From positions 1 through 64,000 of the forward strand of contig NZ_FZOI01000008.1 of NCBI RefSeq assembly GCF_900188385.1: DNA of 64,000 nucleotides. The letters are read 5' to 3'. The position numbers and the translations under genes were made by a program. Below, piece after piece: positions 43,110-52,466 of this stretch. The notes under the pieces are model-generated. The model did no database searches and was not told the origin of the DNA. It saw nothing but the letters and a program-made list of their open reading frames with translations. Origin of the DNA: Azospirillum sp. RU38E (GTDB lineage: Bacteria; Pseudomonadota; Alphaproteobacteria; Azospirillales; Azospirillaceae). Within the stretch, counting starts at the first letter, position 1. Each line of letters begins with the position of its first letter.

Positions 43110-43179
43110 GGGCGGTTTCCCAAGGTGCTTGGAACATCCCACGATACCAGACCTATCGACCGCCCACCAACAGACAACG

Positions 43180-43213
43180 AAAAAGGCCGCCGGGTTGCCC
43201 CGACGGCCTTTCT
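43180..43213 (-). terminator. Rho-independent terminator after pnp
   Basis: GGCCGCCGGG and CCCCGACGGCC pair with one mismatch around TTG; on the minus strand it ends in TTTTT. It lies about 36 bp past the pnp stop and separates pnp from the ATPase operon. Confidence 0.88.
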
Positions 43214-43248
43214 TTACGTTCCATTCAGGGCCGCAACGGCAAAAGGGA

Positions 43249-45372
43249 TCAACCCTCTGCCGGGGCGTCCTTCTTGGACAGGTCTTCGCCGGTCGTCTGA
43301 TCGACAACCTTCATCGACAGCTTCACCTTGCCGCGATCATCGAAGCCCAGCACCTTCACCTTCACGGCATCGCCCTGCTTCACCACGTCGGTGACCTTCG
43401 CCACGCGCTCGTTCTTCAGCTCGGAGATGTGGACCAGACCATCCTTGGAACCCAGGAAGTTCACGAAGGCGCCGAAATCCATGACCTTGACGACCTTACC
43501 GTCATAGATCTCGCCCACTTCCGGCTCGGCCACGATGCCCTTGATCCACTTGATGGCAGCGTCGGAGCACTTGCTGTCCACGGCCGACACCTTCACGGTG
43601 CCGTCATCCTCGATGTCGATCTTGGCGCCGGTCTGCTCCACGATCTCGCGGATCACCTTGCCGCCGGAGCCGATCACGTCGCGGATCTTCTCCTTCGGGA
43701 TGTTGATCACGGTGATGCGCGGGGCATTGCCCGACACTTCGCCGCGCGCCGTGTTCAGCGCCTTGTTCATCTCACCCAGGATATGGATGCGACCCTTCTG
43801 GGCCTGCGCCAGGGCGATCTTCATGATCTCCTCCGTGATGGAGGTGATCTTGATGTCCATCTGCAGGGCGGTGACGCCCGCTTCGGTGCCGGCGACCTTG
43901 AAGTCCATGTCGCCCAGGTGATCTTCATCACCCAGGATGTCGGACAGAACGGCGAACTTGTCGCCTTCCTTGATCAGGCCCATGGCAATGCCGGCGATGG
44001 GGCGGGCCAGCGGGGCGCCGGCATCCATCAGCGACAGGGAGGTGCCGCAGACCGTGGCCATGGAGGAGGAGCCGTTGGACTCGGTGATTTCCGACACAAC
44101 GCGCAGCGTGTAGGGGAAATCTTCCTTGGACGGCAGCAGCGGGTGGATGGCGCGCCAGGCCAGCTTGCCATGGCCGATTTCGCGGCGGCCCGGGCTGCCC
44201 ATGCGGCCGGCTTCACCCACGCTGTACGGGGGGAAGTTGTAATGCAGCATGAAATTTTCGCGGTATTCGCCTTCCAGCGCATCCACGATCTGCTCATCCT
44301 GGTTGGTGCCCAGCGTGGCAACGACCAGCGCCTGGGTTTCACCACGGGTGAACAGGGCCGACCCATGGGCGCGGGGCAGGATGCCCACTTCGGCCACGAT
44401 CGGGCGAATGTCCACGGTGGTGCGGCCATCGATGCGCTTGCCGGTCTCGATGACCGAACCGCGCAGGATGTCGGCTTCCACTTCCTTGAACATCTCGGAA
44501 ATGGCTTCCGGCGCGAATTCTTCCTTCAGCGCTTCCTTGGCCTTGTCCTTGGCGGCACCAACGGCAGCGTAACGGTCCTGCTTGACCAGGATCGAATAGG
44601 CGGCCTTCACGTCGGCACCGGCCACCTCCAGGATACGGGCCTTGACGGCGGCCTTGTCGAAGGCCGGCGGGGCGATGTCGCGTGGTTCCTTGGCGCATTC
44701 CTCGGCCAGGTCGATGATCAGGTCGATCACCGGCTGGAACTGGGTGTGGCCGAACATCACGGCACCCAGCATGATCTCTTCCGACAGCTCCTTGGCTTCG
44801 GATTCGACCATCAGCACGCCTTCCTGCGTACCGGCAACCACCAGATCCAGGGTGGCATTATCCATCTGATCCATGGTCGGGTTCAGAATGAACTGGCCAT
44901 TCTCGTAACCAACGCGGGCGGCACCGATGGGGCCCAGGAAGGGCAGGCCGGAAATGGTCAGTGCGGCGGAGGCACCGATCATGGCCACGATGTCGGGATC
45001 ATTTTCCAGGTCGTGGCTCAGCACGGTGCAGACCACCTGGGTCTCGCAACGATAGCCATCGACGAACAGCGGACGGATCGGACGGTCGATCAGACGGCTG
45101 ACCAGGACTTCCTTTTCCGTCGGACGGCCTTCACGCTTGAAGAAGCCACCGGGGATCTTGCCCGCGGCGAAGGCCTTCTCCTGATAGTTCACCGTCAGCG
45201 GGAAGAAATCCACACCCGGCTTGGCGGACTTGGCGCCAACGGCAGTGGCCAGCACCACCGTGTCGCCGTAGCTGACCATGACGGCGCCATCGGCCTGACG
45301 GGCGATCTTGCCGGTCTCGATGACCAGCTTGCGACCGCCCCATTCCATTTCCTTACGGAAGACCTTGAACAT
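43249..45372 (-). CDS. pnp: Polyribonucleotide nucleotidyltransferase (PNPase)
   Basis: The 707-residue phosphorolytic 3'-5' exoribonuclease acts in mRNA decay, often with RNase E. The domains in order are a first RNase PH fold ([20 protein letters not shown]), a helical domain, a second RNase PH fold ([40 protein letters not shown]), KH ([20 protein letters not shown]) and S1 ([20 protein letters not shown]). Start ATG 45370-45372 ([13 protein letters not shown]). It follows rpsO as in most bacteria, 391 bp apart, with a terminator-like hairpin between. Confidence 0.98.
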   Translation of the reverse strand: MFKVFRKEMEWGGRKLVIETGKIARQADGAVMVSYGDTVVLATAVGAKSAKPGVDFFPLTVNYQEKAFAAGKIPGGFFKREGRPTEKEVLVSRLIDRPIRPLFVDGYRCETQVVCTVLSHDLENDPDIVAMIGASAALTISGLPFLGPIGAARVGYENGQFILNPTMDQMDNATLDLVVAGTQEGVLMVESEAKELSEEIMLGAVMFGHTQFQPVIDLIIDLAEECAKEPRDIAPPAFDKAAVKARILEVAGADVKAAYSILVKQDRYAAVGAAKDKAKEALKEEFAPEAISEMFKEVEADILRGSVIETGKRIDGRTTVDIRPIVAEVGILPRAHGSALFTRGETQALVVATLGTNQDEQIVDALEGEYRENFMLHYNFPPYSVGEAGRMGSPGRREIGHGKLAWRAIHPLLPSKEDFPYTLRVVSEITESNGSSSMATVCGTSLSLMDAGAPLARPIAGIAMGLIKEGDKFAVLSDILGDEDHLGDMDFKVAGTEAGVTALQMDIKITSITEEIMKIALAQAQKGRIHILGEMNKALNTARGEVSGNAPRITVINIPKEKIRDVIGSGGKVIREIVEQTGAKIDIEDDGTVKVSAVDSKCSDAAIKWIKGIVAEPEVGEIYDGKVVKVMDFGAFVNFLGSKDGLVHISELKNERVAKVTDVVKQGDAVKVKVLGFDDRGKVKLSMKVVDQTTGEDLSKKDAPAEG

Positions 45373-45763
45373 CTTATCGTTCCTTCCATCCGAAACCCGT
45401 GACACCCCGGATTGGGCGCCGGGCCGGGGCCCAATCGGACAGCCCCGCCTGTTAAATCTTCACGCCGGTGACCGTTGCCGGTCACCCCAGCCCCCCATCG
45501 GGGCGGGCTGGAAGCGAAAACGGCCAGCCGGAAAGGTTCCGGCTGGCCGTCCTCAAACTCTATAAGGGGCCGAAGCCCCCATCTGGCCCCCATCACCACC
45601 CATGCCACCGGTGACCAGCCCGCATTCCCCGGCGACACCATCCCCCCGCCCGCCAAAGCGGACCGGAAGGGCAAAGCGTCGGAAGAAGACGGGCATTGTC
45701 ACAGGCGATGGCACCTTTCCGATCAGGTCGGGAGCGGCGATGGCAACGGCCGGAACCCTGGCC
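45373..45763. other. rpsO-pnp intergenic region
   Basis: This 391 bp stretch on the minus-strand path from rpsO to pnp contains a strong hairpin (45520-45550) and, nearer pnp, two GC-rich inverted repeats (GGATTGGGCGCC...GGGGCCCAATC at about 45411-45435, and GCCGGTGACCGTTGCCGGTC at about 45462-45483). In E. coli this region forms the RNase III-cleaved leader for pnp autoregulation; the hairpins here may do the same, which is inference. Confidence 0.5.
45520..45550 (-). terminator. Hairpin with T run between rpsO and pnp
   Basis: ACGGCCAGCCGGAA (45520-45533) pairs perfectly with TTCCGGCTGGCCGT (45537-45550), loop AGG. On the minus strand it continues TTTCGCTTCC. It is 213 bp past the rpsO stop and could partly terminate rpsO transcripts. 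Confidence 0.75.
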
Positions 45764-46033
45764 CTAGCGGCGCAGGCCCAGACGCTGGATCAGGGTGTCG
45801 TAGCGGGACTTATCCTTGCTCTTCAGATAGTCCAGCAGGCTACGGCGCTGACCGACCATCACCAGCAGACCACGACGGGAATGGAAATCCTTGGCGTGGG
45901 TCTTCAGGTGTTCGGTCAGGTTGACGATACGTTCCGTCAGGATGGCAACCTGCACTTCCGGCGAACCGGTGTCGCCTTCCTTGGTCTTGTATTCTTCGAT
46001 CAGCGCGGTCTTGCGCTCAGCCGTGATCGACAT
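45764..46033 (-). CDS. rpsO: 30S ribosomal protein S15
   Basis: The 89-residue protein is a standard S15: [20 protein letters not shown], then [40 protein letters not shown], and the end [13 protein letters not shown]. It binds 16S rRNA helices 20-22 and nucleates the 30S platform. It normally sits between truB and pnp; here truB is not upstream, and two palindromic repeats separate rpsO from DUF1178. Confidence 0.99.
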   Translation of the reverse strand: MSITAERKTALIEEYKTKEGDTGSPEVQVAILTERIVNLTEHLKTHAKDFHSRRGLLVMVGQRRSLLDYLKSKDKSRYDTLIQRLGLRR

Positions 46034-46230
46034 CGCATGTCTCCACATAGATGATTTCAGGGAAAGCGCACCCGGCCACCAATGGCGGCCCCTTGACGTG
46101 GATTGGGGGCAGCAAGGCCCACAAATAGGTACGCACCCGTTCCCACCGGGGCCGGGCCGGGATGTCGTCCAGCACGGTCCCGCGCGCGAACAGGCGTCAA
46201 CGGTGCGCGTTTGATGCGCCATCGCACCGA

Positions 46231-46338
46231 TAGGGTCAAGCGGATTCAGTGGGGCTGGGGGCTGACATCCCCGCATGGGCGGCGGGCCGGCGGTCGCCGG
46301 CCTCCAACCACCTGAAGCTAAACTGTCAGGCAGATTAG
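46231..46338. repeat. Interspersed palindromic element, copy 6 (5'-truncated)
   Basis: Only the second half of the family is present: GGGCTGACATCCCCGCATGG, then GCGGGCCGGCGGTCGCCGGC and CTCCAACCACCTGAAGC, ending with an imperfect hairpin B and ATTAGTACC. Hairpin A and the first part of the core are missing. It abuts copy 7 tail to tail. Confidence 0.7.
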
Positions 46339-46491
46339 TACCAACCAAGGGGCATGGGACATGACCCTTGGAGGCCGGCGACTGCCGGCCCGCAGGCACG
46401 TGCCCGCTGTCAAGCCCGAGCTGCCGGAGGCAGCGCCCGGCGTCTGAGGGAGCATACGAATACCAAGAGCCATGATCCATGGCTCTTGGTA
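46339..46491. repeat. Interspersed palindromic element, copy 7 (inverted)
   Basis: It runs opposite to copy 2. Hairpin A is TACCAAGAGCCATG (46461-46474) with CATGGCTCTTGGTA (46478-46491), perfect, directly after the DUF1178 stop, where it may terminate transcription. The complement then reads CTCCCTCAGACGCCGGGCGC ... GCGGGCCGGCAGTCGCCGGC, and hairpin B CCAAGG/CCTTGG is near 46345-46371. Confidence 0.85.
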
Positions 46492-46968
46492 TCAGTTCCC
46501 GGCGGGAACCCAGGGAATGGAGGCGAACTCCACCCCTTCCTCGCGCAGCTGTTCGGCCTGTTCCCGGCTGGTTTCGCCATAGATGGCGCGGCTTTCCGTC
46601 TCGCCATAATGGATCTTGCGGGCCTCATCGGCGAAACGGTCGCCGACATTCTCGGCATTCTGTTCCACCTGGCGGCGGATTTCCCGCAGGGCGCGCAGCA
46701 TCTCGGCCTGATGGGCCAGTTCGGCATCGCTGGCGGGGGCGGCGGGAACGGTCGGGTTCTCCGCTGCGGCTGGCACCACCGGCTGTTCATCCCGGCTGCG
46801 GCCCGATCGGGCGATGGCCGGGGCCATCGGCGCCTTTTCCACGCCGGTATCGCCGCAGACCGGGCAGGTGATCTCCCCCGCCGCCGCCTGTGCGTCATAG
46901 GTGGCACCATTGCGGAACCAGCCTTCGAACCGGTGGCCGTGGGCGCATTTCAGGTTGAACAGGATCAT
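46492..46968 (-). CDS. DUF1178 family protein
   Basis: The 158-residue cytosolic protein starts [20 protein letters not shown] and has a zinc-ribbon-like pair, Cys8 with His10 and a later [20 protein letters not shown] motif. It ends with the conserved block [20 protein letters not shown], then [20 protein letters not shown]. This is the DUF1178 pattern, found almost throughout alpha- and betaproteobacteria with no known function. The ATG at 46966-46968 is preferred over the one three codons upstream. Confidence 0.9.
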   Translation of the reverse strand: MILFNLKCAHGHRFEGWFRNGATYDAQAAAGEITCPVCGDTGVEKAPMAPAIARSGRSRDEQPVVPAAAENPTVPAAPASDAELAHQAEMLRALREIRRQVEQNAENVGDRFADEARKIHYGETESRAIYGETSREQAEQLREEGVEFASIPWVPAGN

Positions 46969-47073
46969 GGCCAGCAAAAATCAGTCAAAAACCATCACAC
47001 GCGATCATAGATGGCGTGAACCGGCGCAACAGGCAATGCCGATATCAACAGATGGGGGCTGCGGAACGGCGGG

Positions 47074-47682
47074 TCACAGCCCGATATCGTTGGAACAGGG
47101 GGCGGCCGGTTCCGGCGGCACATCCTTGAACAGGGCGATGCCGACGGAATCCACCCGCTGCATGGTGCGGCATTGGCCGGGGCCCGGCACCTCGTCGGCC
47201 ATATCGTCCGCACCGCCGGCAGGGGCATAGATCATCAGCAGATATTGCGCACACGTCCCGCCCAAGCCCGCCGTCCGCCCAATGGGCAGCACCAGCCGGC
47301 GCACCAGCTTGCTGTAGCCATCGGAATAGGTGACGAGGTCCAGGCTGGAGAGCGGGCTGAAGGTGCTGGCGCAGATGGCATAGGCCGGCACGATGTCATT
47401 GACATAGGAAGGGGGCATCAGCTGTTCCAGCGTCAGCCCGACCGGGTCCACCCCCAGATTGACCGGCACGGCACTGCCGGTCCGCAGGAAGCGGGCCTTG
47501 CGGATACCGTCATTCCCCAGCCCCAGCACCACATAGTTCGCCCGAACCGACGGCGGCAGGCGCATTTCATCAAAGGCGGCCAGCGGCACCGACCGGTCCC
47601 GCCGGGCGACATCCAGCCAGTAAAGCAGCAGCCGGTGCTGCGCATCATTGGCCAGATCGTGAAGATGGAAGACATCGTGCAT
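47074..47682 (-). CDS. PAS-like (PAS_5) regulatory protein
   Basis: The 202-residue cytosolic protein resembles the PAS_5 family common in Rhodospirillales: an N-terminal helix-turn with HRLLLYWLDVARRDRSVPLA, a central RFLRTGSAVPVNLGVDPVGL segment with LTLEQLMPPSYVNDIVPAYA, and a final strand pair (VRRLVLPIGRTAGLGGTCAQ, YLLMIYAPA). Such proteins have a lone PAS-type sensor fold and no output domain; the ligand is unknown. The start MHDVFHLHD follows AGGAG at slightly long spacing. It is divergent from a methyltransferase gene. Confidence 0.7.
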   Translation of the reverse strand: MHDVFHLHDLANDAQHRLLLYWLDVARRDRSVPLAAFDEMRLPPSVRANYVVLGLGNDGIRKARFLRTGSAVPVNLGVDPVGLTLEQLMPPSYVNDIVPAYAICASTFSPLSSLDLVTYSDGYSKLVRRLVLPIGRTAGLGGTCAQYLLMIYAPAGGADDMADEVPGPGQCRTMQRVDSVGIALFKDVPPEPAAPCSNDIGL

Positions 47683-47761
47683 GATGGTACAAGGGCTCCT
47701 GCGGCCACGCTTCTTTTGTAGCAAAAGCACGCCAGCGCCCCCAGCTTGGATGAGTGTTCTT

Positions 47762-48352
47762 ATGGATAGCGCGATCCGTCCCTTTGCCCCGGCATCCGCC
47801 TGGGTGGCCCGCTTCGCCCCCTTGATTGGGGCGGGAGCCCGTGTGCTGGATGTGGCCTGCGGCGGCGGGCGGCATCTGCGGCACTTCCTGGATCGGGGCT
47901 GTGCGGTGACGGGCGTGGATATTGATCTGCGCGGTGTGGCCGACCTGGAGGGCCGGCCGGGGGTGACCCTGCGGGGGCTGGATCTGGAAAATGGCAACCC
48001 CTGGCCGGCCGAGCTGACCGGGTTCGATGCCATCATCGTCACCCATTATCTGCACCGGCCCTTATTGCCGGCTCTGGCCGGCGCGCTCCGCCCCGGCGGT
48101 TTCTTGATCTATGAAACCTTTGCCATGGGCAACCAGCGCCATGGCCGCCCGTCCAGCCCCGGCTTTCTGCTGCGCAATGGCGAATTGCTGGGGCTGGCGG
48201 CGGCGGAGGGGTTGCAGGTGGTGGCCTTCGAACAGGGCGAAGTATCCAGCCCCAAGGCGGCGGTGATCCAGCGCCTGTGCGCCCGCCGCCCCACCGGCCC
48301 CGCACCCGACCTGCAGGGCGACCCGGAACCGGTGCCGCTGCCGCTGGCTTAG
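47762..48352 (+). CDS. Class I SAM-dependent methyltransferase
   Basis: The 196-residue protein has the Rossmann SAM-binding motif I VLDVACGGGRHLRHF, motif II acidic residue at VTGVDIDLRG, and motif IV FDAIIVTHYLHRPLLPAL followed by LRPGGFLIYETFAMG. The family resembles the TehB/UbiE-like small methyltransferases; substrate unknown. The start is uncertain (ATG 47750 or 47762; the latter has GGATGAG upstream). The 3' end is followed by the TetR gene, convergent, 83 bp away. Confidence 0.85.
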   Translation: MDSAIRPFAPASAWVARFAPLIGAGARVLDVACGGGRHLRHFLDRGCAVTGVDIDLRGVADLEGRPGVTLRGLDLENGNPWPAELTGFDAIIVTHYLHRPLLPALAGALRPGGFLIYETFAMGNQRHGRPSSPGFLLRNGELLGLAAAEGLQVVAFEQGEVSSPKAAVIQRLCARRPTGPAPDLQGDPEPVPLPLA

Positions 48353-48411
48353 CGGGTTTTGGTCAATCGGAAACGGCGCAAGGGATTGCGGAAAACGAAA
48401 AACCAGAGCGT

Positions 48412-48439
48412 GTTTCCAATCAGCAGAAATACGCTCTAG
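48412..48439. terminator. Hairpin between the convergent methyltransferase and TetR genes
   Basis: AGAGCGTGTTTC and GAAATACGCTCT form an imperfect stem over the TetR stop codon region. The flanking GGATTGCGGAAAACGAAA (48384-48401) resembles part of the interspersed element's core (GATTGAGGAAAACGAAA near 21.49 kb), so this may be a decayed copy. It could serve both genes as a terminator. Confidence 0.5.
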
Positions 48440-49068
48440 CAGGATATCTGCGCCGCCAGCAGCCCGGCCCAGAGGGCCCGCAGGCGGGCATGGTCGGGGC
48501 TGGGGCCGGCGGCCAGTTCCTGCATGGCCATGCCGCGCAGCATATAGACGGTCAGCACCATCAGATCGGCCAGAGCCGCCCCCGCACCGGGGCGGGGGCG
48601 CAGGGCCAGTCCCCAGCTTTGCCCGACGGCCGTAATGAAATCGCTGAAAATGGGGGCAAGACGCTGTTTCAGCTCCGCATCCGTGCGGGCGGCCAGCGCC
48701 ACCTCAAACAACAGGTCGCGGTGGCGGCCTTCATAGAAGCGGGCCCAGGCCTGTTCCAGCAATGCGCCCAGCGCCGCCGGCCCGTCGCCGGGCGGCAGTA
48801 TGGCGGGGGATAGGGTGCCAGCACTGGCCACCGCTTCACGCAGCAACCCTTCCGCCGCCAGGGCCAGCATTTCCGCCTTGGTATCAAAATGGTGCGCCCA
48901 GGCCCCGCGGGAGACCCCGGCCTTATCCAGGATCACCGAAAGCGAGGCGCCAGCATGGCCATGATCCGCCAAGGCATCCAGCGTCGCCGCCACCAGCCGG
49001 CGCCGCATTTCTTCCCGTCGTTCCGGCTGACTGCGGCGTGTGGCCGCCACTTCCACCATTTTTCCCAT
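48436..49068 (-). CDS. TetR/AcrR-family transcriptional regulator
   Basis: The 210-residue protein has the N-terminal helix-turn-helix LVAATLDALADHGHAGASLS then VILDKAGVSRGAWAHHFDTK, typical of TetR (the G-V-S-x-G-x-x-x-x-H-F signature). The C-terminal ligand domain is Ala/Leu-rich. It is divergent from the Mpo1-like gene, with about 105 bp between starts, and so probably controls that operon as well as itself. The start was set at MGKMVEVAATRRS; Met+3 is possible. Confidence 0.87.
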   Translation of the reverse strand: MGKMVEVAATRRSQPERREEMRRRLVAATLDALADHGHAGASLSVILDKAGVSRGAWAHHFDTKAEMLALAAEGLLREAVASAGTLSPAILPPGDGPAALGALLEQAWARFYEGRHRDLLFEVALAARTDAELKQRLAPIFSDFITAVGQSWGLALRPRPGAGAALADLMVLTVYMLRGMAMQELAAGPSPDHARLRALWAGLLAAQISC

Positions 49069-49174
49069 ATCCCGGCTGTTTATCCCCGCCAACATCATTG
49101 CCACGCCGCACCACCTGATGTAAAAACAAACCAATCAGTCTGTTTTATAAAATCATCCAGGGAGGAACCACGAC

Positions 49175-49717
49175 ATGACCCGGCTGGCCCGCACCATGGC
49201 GTTCTACGCCGCCTATCACCAGCACCCGCATAACCGGCTGACGCATTATTTCGGCGTGCCGATCATCGTCTTCTCGCTGATCCTGGCCGCCTCCTATGCC
49301 CGGTTCGAGATTGCGGGGATGGATGTCAGCCTGGGGATGCTGCTGGTGGCGGCCCTGGCGCTGTATTACCTGAGCCTGGATCTGGTGATCGGCGCGGCGC
49401 TGGTGGTGGTGGCCATCCCGGCCGTCTGGCTGGCTGATCAGGTCAGCCGGATGGATGGTGGCACGGCCGCCGCCATTGGCGTGGCGGCCTTTGTCGGCGG
49501 CTGGGCCGTGCAGCTGCTGGGCCACAAGTTTGAAGGCAACAAGCCGGCCTTGACGGCCAATATCCTGCAAATCTTCATGGCCCCGCTGTTCCTGATGGCA
49601 GAGGGCTTCTTCGCCTTTGGTTTCAAAAAAAATATTGAGGCGGAGGTGGATCAGCTGGTGCGATCCGGCATTGCCGGCCCCGCGGCAAAGGGCCATGCCC
49701 GCCACCATCCGGCCTGA
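49175..49717 (+). CDS. Mpo1-like (DUF962/YGL010w) membrane protein
   Basis: The 180-residue protein starts with the family hallmark MAFYAAYHQHPHNRLTHYFG followed by VPIIVFSLILAAS. It has four to five transmembrane helices and the second conserved block GGWAVQLLGHKFEGNKPALT. Yeast Mpo1 is a dioxygenase for 2-hydroxy fatty acids whose histidines (H-x-H-P-x-N and H-x-x-E) bind iron; both sets are present here. A role in 2-hydroxy fatty acid alpha-oxidation is thus plausible, and might relate to hydroxylated ornithine lipids or sphingolipids; that is speculative. It is controlled, probably, by the divergent TetR. Confidence 0.88.
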   Translation: MTRLARTMAFYAAYHQHPHNRLTHYFGVPIIVFSLILAASYARFEIAGMDVSLGMLLVAALALYYLSLDLVIGAALVVVAIPAVWLADQVSRMDGGTAAAIGVAAFVGGWAVQLLGHKFEGNKPALTANILQIFMAPLFLMAEGFFAFGFKKNIEAEVDQLVRSGIAGPAAKGHARHHPA

Positions 49718-50753
49718 ACGGATGGGCCCCTGGCAATTGGCACCCGGCCGCCGCATCCTGGTGGCCGGGGCGGGATCGGTCGGCTGCCATGCCGGCGGCT
49801 GTCTGGCCCGGGCGGGCCTGCCCGTCACCCTGCTGCTGCGCCCGTCGCTGGCCGAACGGCTGGCCGGCGGGCTGCGCCTGTCCGATCTGGACGGGGCCGA
49901 CTGGCAGTTGCCCCCCGGCAGCCTGCGGCTGGCCACCGATCCGGCAGCGGCCATAGCGGATGCCGGGCTGGTGCTGGTGACGGTGAAGGGCGGCGATACG
50001 GATGATATCGGCCAGTTGATCGCCGCCTTCGCCCCCGCCGATGCCCCGGTGATCAGCCTGCAGAACGGCATCGGCAATGCCGAACAGCTGGCCACCCTGC
50101 TGCCGGGGCGGCGGGTGCTGGCGGGCATGGTGCCCTTCAATATTGTGCAGATGCCGGATGGCCGCTTTCATCGCGGCACATCCGGCACGGTGATGCTGGC
50201 CGATGATCTGCCGGGGCTGGCCGCAGCGCTGAACGTCCCCGGCTGGCCCGTGGCCGGCAGGGCGGACATGGATGCGGTGCTGTGGGGCAAGCTGCTGCTG
50301 AACCTGAATAATGGCCTGAACGCCCTGTCCGGCCTGCCGCTGGTGCAGCAGGTGGCGGACCGGCGCTGGCGCTGCCTGCTGGCCGCCCAGATGGCGGAGG
50401 CGCTGGCCCTGCTGCATCAGGCCGGTATCCGCCCGGCAAAGGTCAGCGGGGTGAAGCCGGCCCTGCTGCCCTTTGTGCTGCGCCTGCCGGATTGGCTGTT
50501 CCGCCGGCTGGCTGGTGCCATGCTGCGCATGGACCCGCTGGCCCGGTCTTCCATGTGGGAAGATCTGCAGCGCGGCCGGCGGACGGAGATTGACCGCCTG
50601 CAGGGGGCTGTGCTGGCCCTGGCGCAACGGCTGGGCCACGACCCCGCCCGCGCCGCCCCCACCTGCGCCCGTGTGCTGGCCCTGGTGCGGCAGGCGGAGC
50701 GGGCCGGGGCCGGTTCCCCCCATCTGGCCCCCGACGCCGTAAGCCGCCCCTGA
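49695..50753 (+). CDS. 2-dehydropantoate 2-reductase family protein
   Basis: The 352-residue protein has the NADPH-binding Rossmann motif RILVAGAGSVGCHAGGCLAR and the ketopantoate reductase signatures VKGGDTDDI, ISLQNGIGNAEQLATLLPGR, and the substrate-helix WGKLLLNLNNGLNALSGLPL. The length exceeds typical PanE (about 300) owing to an extended C-terminal tail. Its biosynthetic role (pantothenate) is likely but unproven, since many paralogues exist. The start ATG 49695 lies inside the previous gene by 23 bp; ATG 49722 is the alternative. It probably belongs to the TetR-controlled operon. Confidence 0.85.
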   Translation: MPATIRPERMGPWQLAPGRRILVAGAGSVGCHAGGCLARAGLPVTLLLRPSLAERLAGGLRLSDLDGADWQLPPGSLRLATDPAAAIADAGLVLVTVKGGDTDDIGQLIAAFAPADAPVISLQNGIGNAEQLATLLPGRRVLAGMVPFNIVQMPDGRFHRGTSGTVMLADDLPGLAAALNVPGWPVAGRADMDAVLWGKLLLNLNNGLNALSGLPLVQQVADRRWRCLLAAQMAEALALLHQAGIRPAKVSGVKPALLPFVLRLPDWLFRRLAGAMLRMDPLARSSMWEDLQRGRRTEIDRLQGAVLALAQRLGHDPARAAPTCARVLALVRQAERAGAGSPHLAPDAVSRP

Positions 50754-50843
50754 GCCGGCATTGTGACAGAGGGCTTGACCTGGGCTGGAAAGACAGGAGA
50801 TAAAACATCCGATATCGGAACTATTCTGTTTTGGGTGATTTTT

Positions 50844-52028
50844 ATGGCGCGGCTTCTGGTCTGCATCCTGCTAGTCATGGGCACATTACTGGGCATTGCC
50901 GGGGTGGATCTGGTACTGCCCGCTCTGCCGGACATGGCGCTGTGGCCTGATGGCGGGGTGGCCAAGGCGCAATTGGTGATCGCCGCCTATATTGGCGGCA
51001 CGGCGGCGGGCCTGCTGCTGTTCGGCAGCCTGGGCACGCGGGTGGACCGGCGCTGGCTACTGCTGTTTTCCATCCTGTCGCAACTGGTGCTGTCGCTGGC
51101 CTGTGCAGCGGTGGAAAATCTGGATGTGTTGATTGGGCTGCGTCTGCTGCAAGGGCTGCTGGGCGGCGCGCCGGCCGTTTTCGCGCCCGGCATGATCCGC
51201 CGCCTGTTCGATGAAAAGGGGGCGATGCGGGCATTGGGCGCGCTGGGCAGTATTGAGGCGCTGGCGCCCGCCCTGGCCCCGCTCGCCGGTGCCGGGCTGG
51301 TCGCGCTGGGCGGCTGGCGGCTGCCCTTTCTGGTGACGGGTGGGCTGGCGGTGCTGGTGGCGCTCTGCCTGTTCGCGGGGCGCGGCCTGTTGCCGGCGGG
51401 GCCGGCGCCGCGCACGCTGGGCTCATATCCCAGGCTGCTGGGTGACCCGGTATTTCTGCGCTATGCCCTGTCCCAGTCGCTGCTGCTGGGCGGCCTGCTG
51501 GTGGTGGTGTTCAGCGCCCCGGCCGTCATCACCCACAGCATGGGCGGCGAAATGGCGGATTTCATCCTGATGCAGATGATCGGCGTCACCCTGTTCATCC
51601 TCTGCGCCAATCTGGCGGGGCCGCTGGCCGGTAGGATCGGGGCGGAACGGCTGATCCTGATCGGCACCCTGTTGGCCCTGGTTTCGGCCTTGCTGCTGCT
51701 GGCCTATGCGCTGGCGGGCGGGAACAATCCCCATCTGCTGCCGCTGCTGCTGGCGCCGATGAATATCGGGCTGGGCCTGCGCGGGCCGCCGGGTTTCCTG
51801 CGTGCGGTGATGGCCGGGCGGGGGGATGATGACCGGGCGTCGGCCTTGGTCATTCTGGCCATCACCCTGTTCGCCGCCGCCAGCACCGCCCTTGTCGCCC
51901 CCTTCCTGGGTCAGGGGCTGATCACGCTGGCCATCGGGGCGATGGTGATGCAGCTGGCCGCCACCGCCAGCCTGCTGGCCCTGCCGCCTTTATCCAGCCC
52001 CATGCCGGCCGCTGCGGCGGGGGATTGA
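50844..52028 (+). CDS. MFS transporter, Bcr/CflA-like drug exporter
   Basis: The 394-residue protein has about twelve transmembrane helices and the MFS loop motif LLFGSLGTRVDRRWLLLFSI between helices 2 and 3. VDLVLPALPDMALWP in the first periplasmic loop is the Bcr/CflA subfamily signature (Y/L-LPALP-M). FDEKGAMRALGALGSIEALA follows helix 4. Substrates of this group include bicyclomycin, sulfonamides and others; here unknown. The ATG at 50844 (MARLLVCILL) is preferred because it starts directly at helix 1. It follows the reductase gene by about 90 bp. Confidence 0.92.
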   Translation: MARLLVCILLVMGTLLGIAGVDLVLPALPDMALWPDGGVAKAQLVIAAYIGGTAAGLLLFGSLGTRVDRRWLLLFSILSQLVLSLACAAVENLDVLIGLRLLQGLLGGAPAVFAPGMIRRLFDEKGAMRALGALGSIEALAPALAPLAGAGLVALGGWRLPFLVTGGLAVLVALCLFAGRGLLPAGPAPRTLGSYPRLLGDPVFLRYALSQSLLLGGLLVVVFSAPAVITHSMGGEMADFILMQMIGVTLFILCANLAGPLAGRIGAERLILIGTLLALVSALLLLAYALAGGNNPHLLPLLLAPMNIGLGLRGPPGFLRAVMAGRGDDDRASALVILAITLFAAASTALVAPFLGQGLITLAIGAMVMQLAATASLLALPPLSSPMPAAAAGD

Positions 52029-52109
52029 GGCGGCCGGCTGTATTTCCCTTGCCGCCCGTGGCGATGCGGGGTTCAATCAGTCGGGGTTAAGGTTAATGGG
52101 GAAGCCAGC

Positions 52110-52466
52110 ATGACTTATTCTGTGGGAGAGGGCGGGACCAAATCGCGTGAGCTGGTCATCATCGTCCATGCGCTGAACGTGGCCAGCTGCTTTGTCGGCC
52201 TGACCGGGCTGGTCGCGCTCATCATCGCCTATCTGAAACGGGGGGAGATGGGCAGCGACATCTGGTACGGTCACCTGACTTTCGCCATCCGCACCTTCTG
52301 GATCGGGTTTGTTGCCAGCCTGATCGGCATTGCCACCAGTTTTATCGGCATCGGTTTTCTGATCCTGATGCTGGTTTTTGTCTGGTATCTGGTGCGCACC
52401 ATCTTCGCCCTGCTGAAGGCGATCGAGAATAAGCCGATCCCCAATCCCGACAGTTTCCTGATCTGA
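52110..52466 (+). CDS. DUF4870-like small membrane protein
   Basis: The 118-residue protein has three transmembrane helices: ELVIIVHALNVASCFVGLTG, FWIGFVASLIGIATSFIGIG, and FLILMLVFVWYLVRTIFALL. The pattern W-x-G/S-H-L/x-T/W-F-A-I-R-T-F-W in IWYGHLTFAIRTFWIGFV is typical of small DUF4870/TIC20-like proteins. Function is unknown. It precedes a palindromic repeat and converges on metZ. Confidence 0.8.
   Translation: MTYSVGEGGTKSRELVIIVHALNVASCFVGLTGLVALIIAYLKRGEMGSDIWYGHLTFAIRTFWIGFVASLIGIATSFIGIGFLILMLVFVWYLVRTIFALLKAIENKPIPNPDSFLI

Noticed and set aside
43021-45402. A 793-codon plus-strand frame across pnp
   Set aside because: It is the antisense shadow of pnp; composition is His/Gly/Asp-rich and without known motifs.
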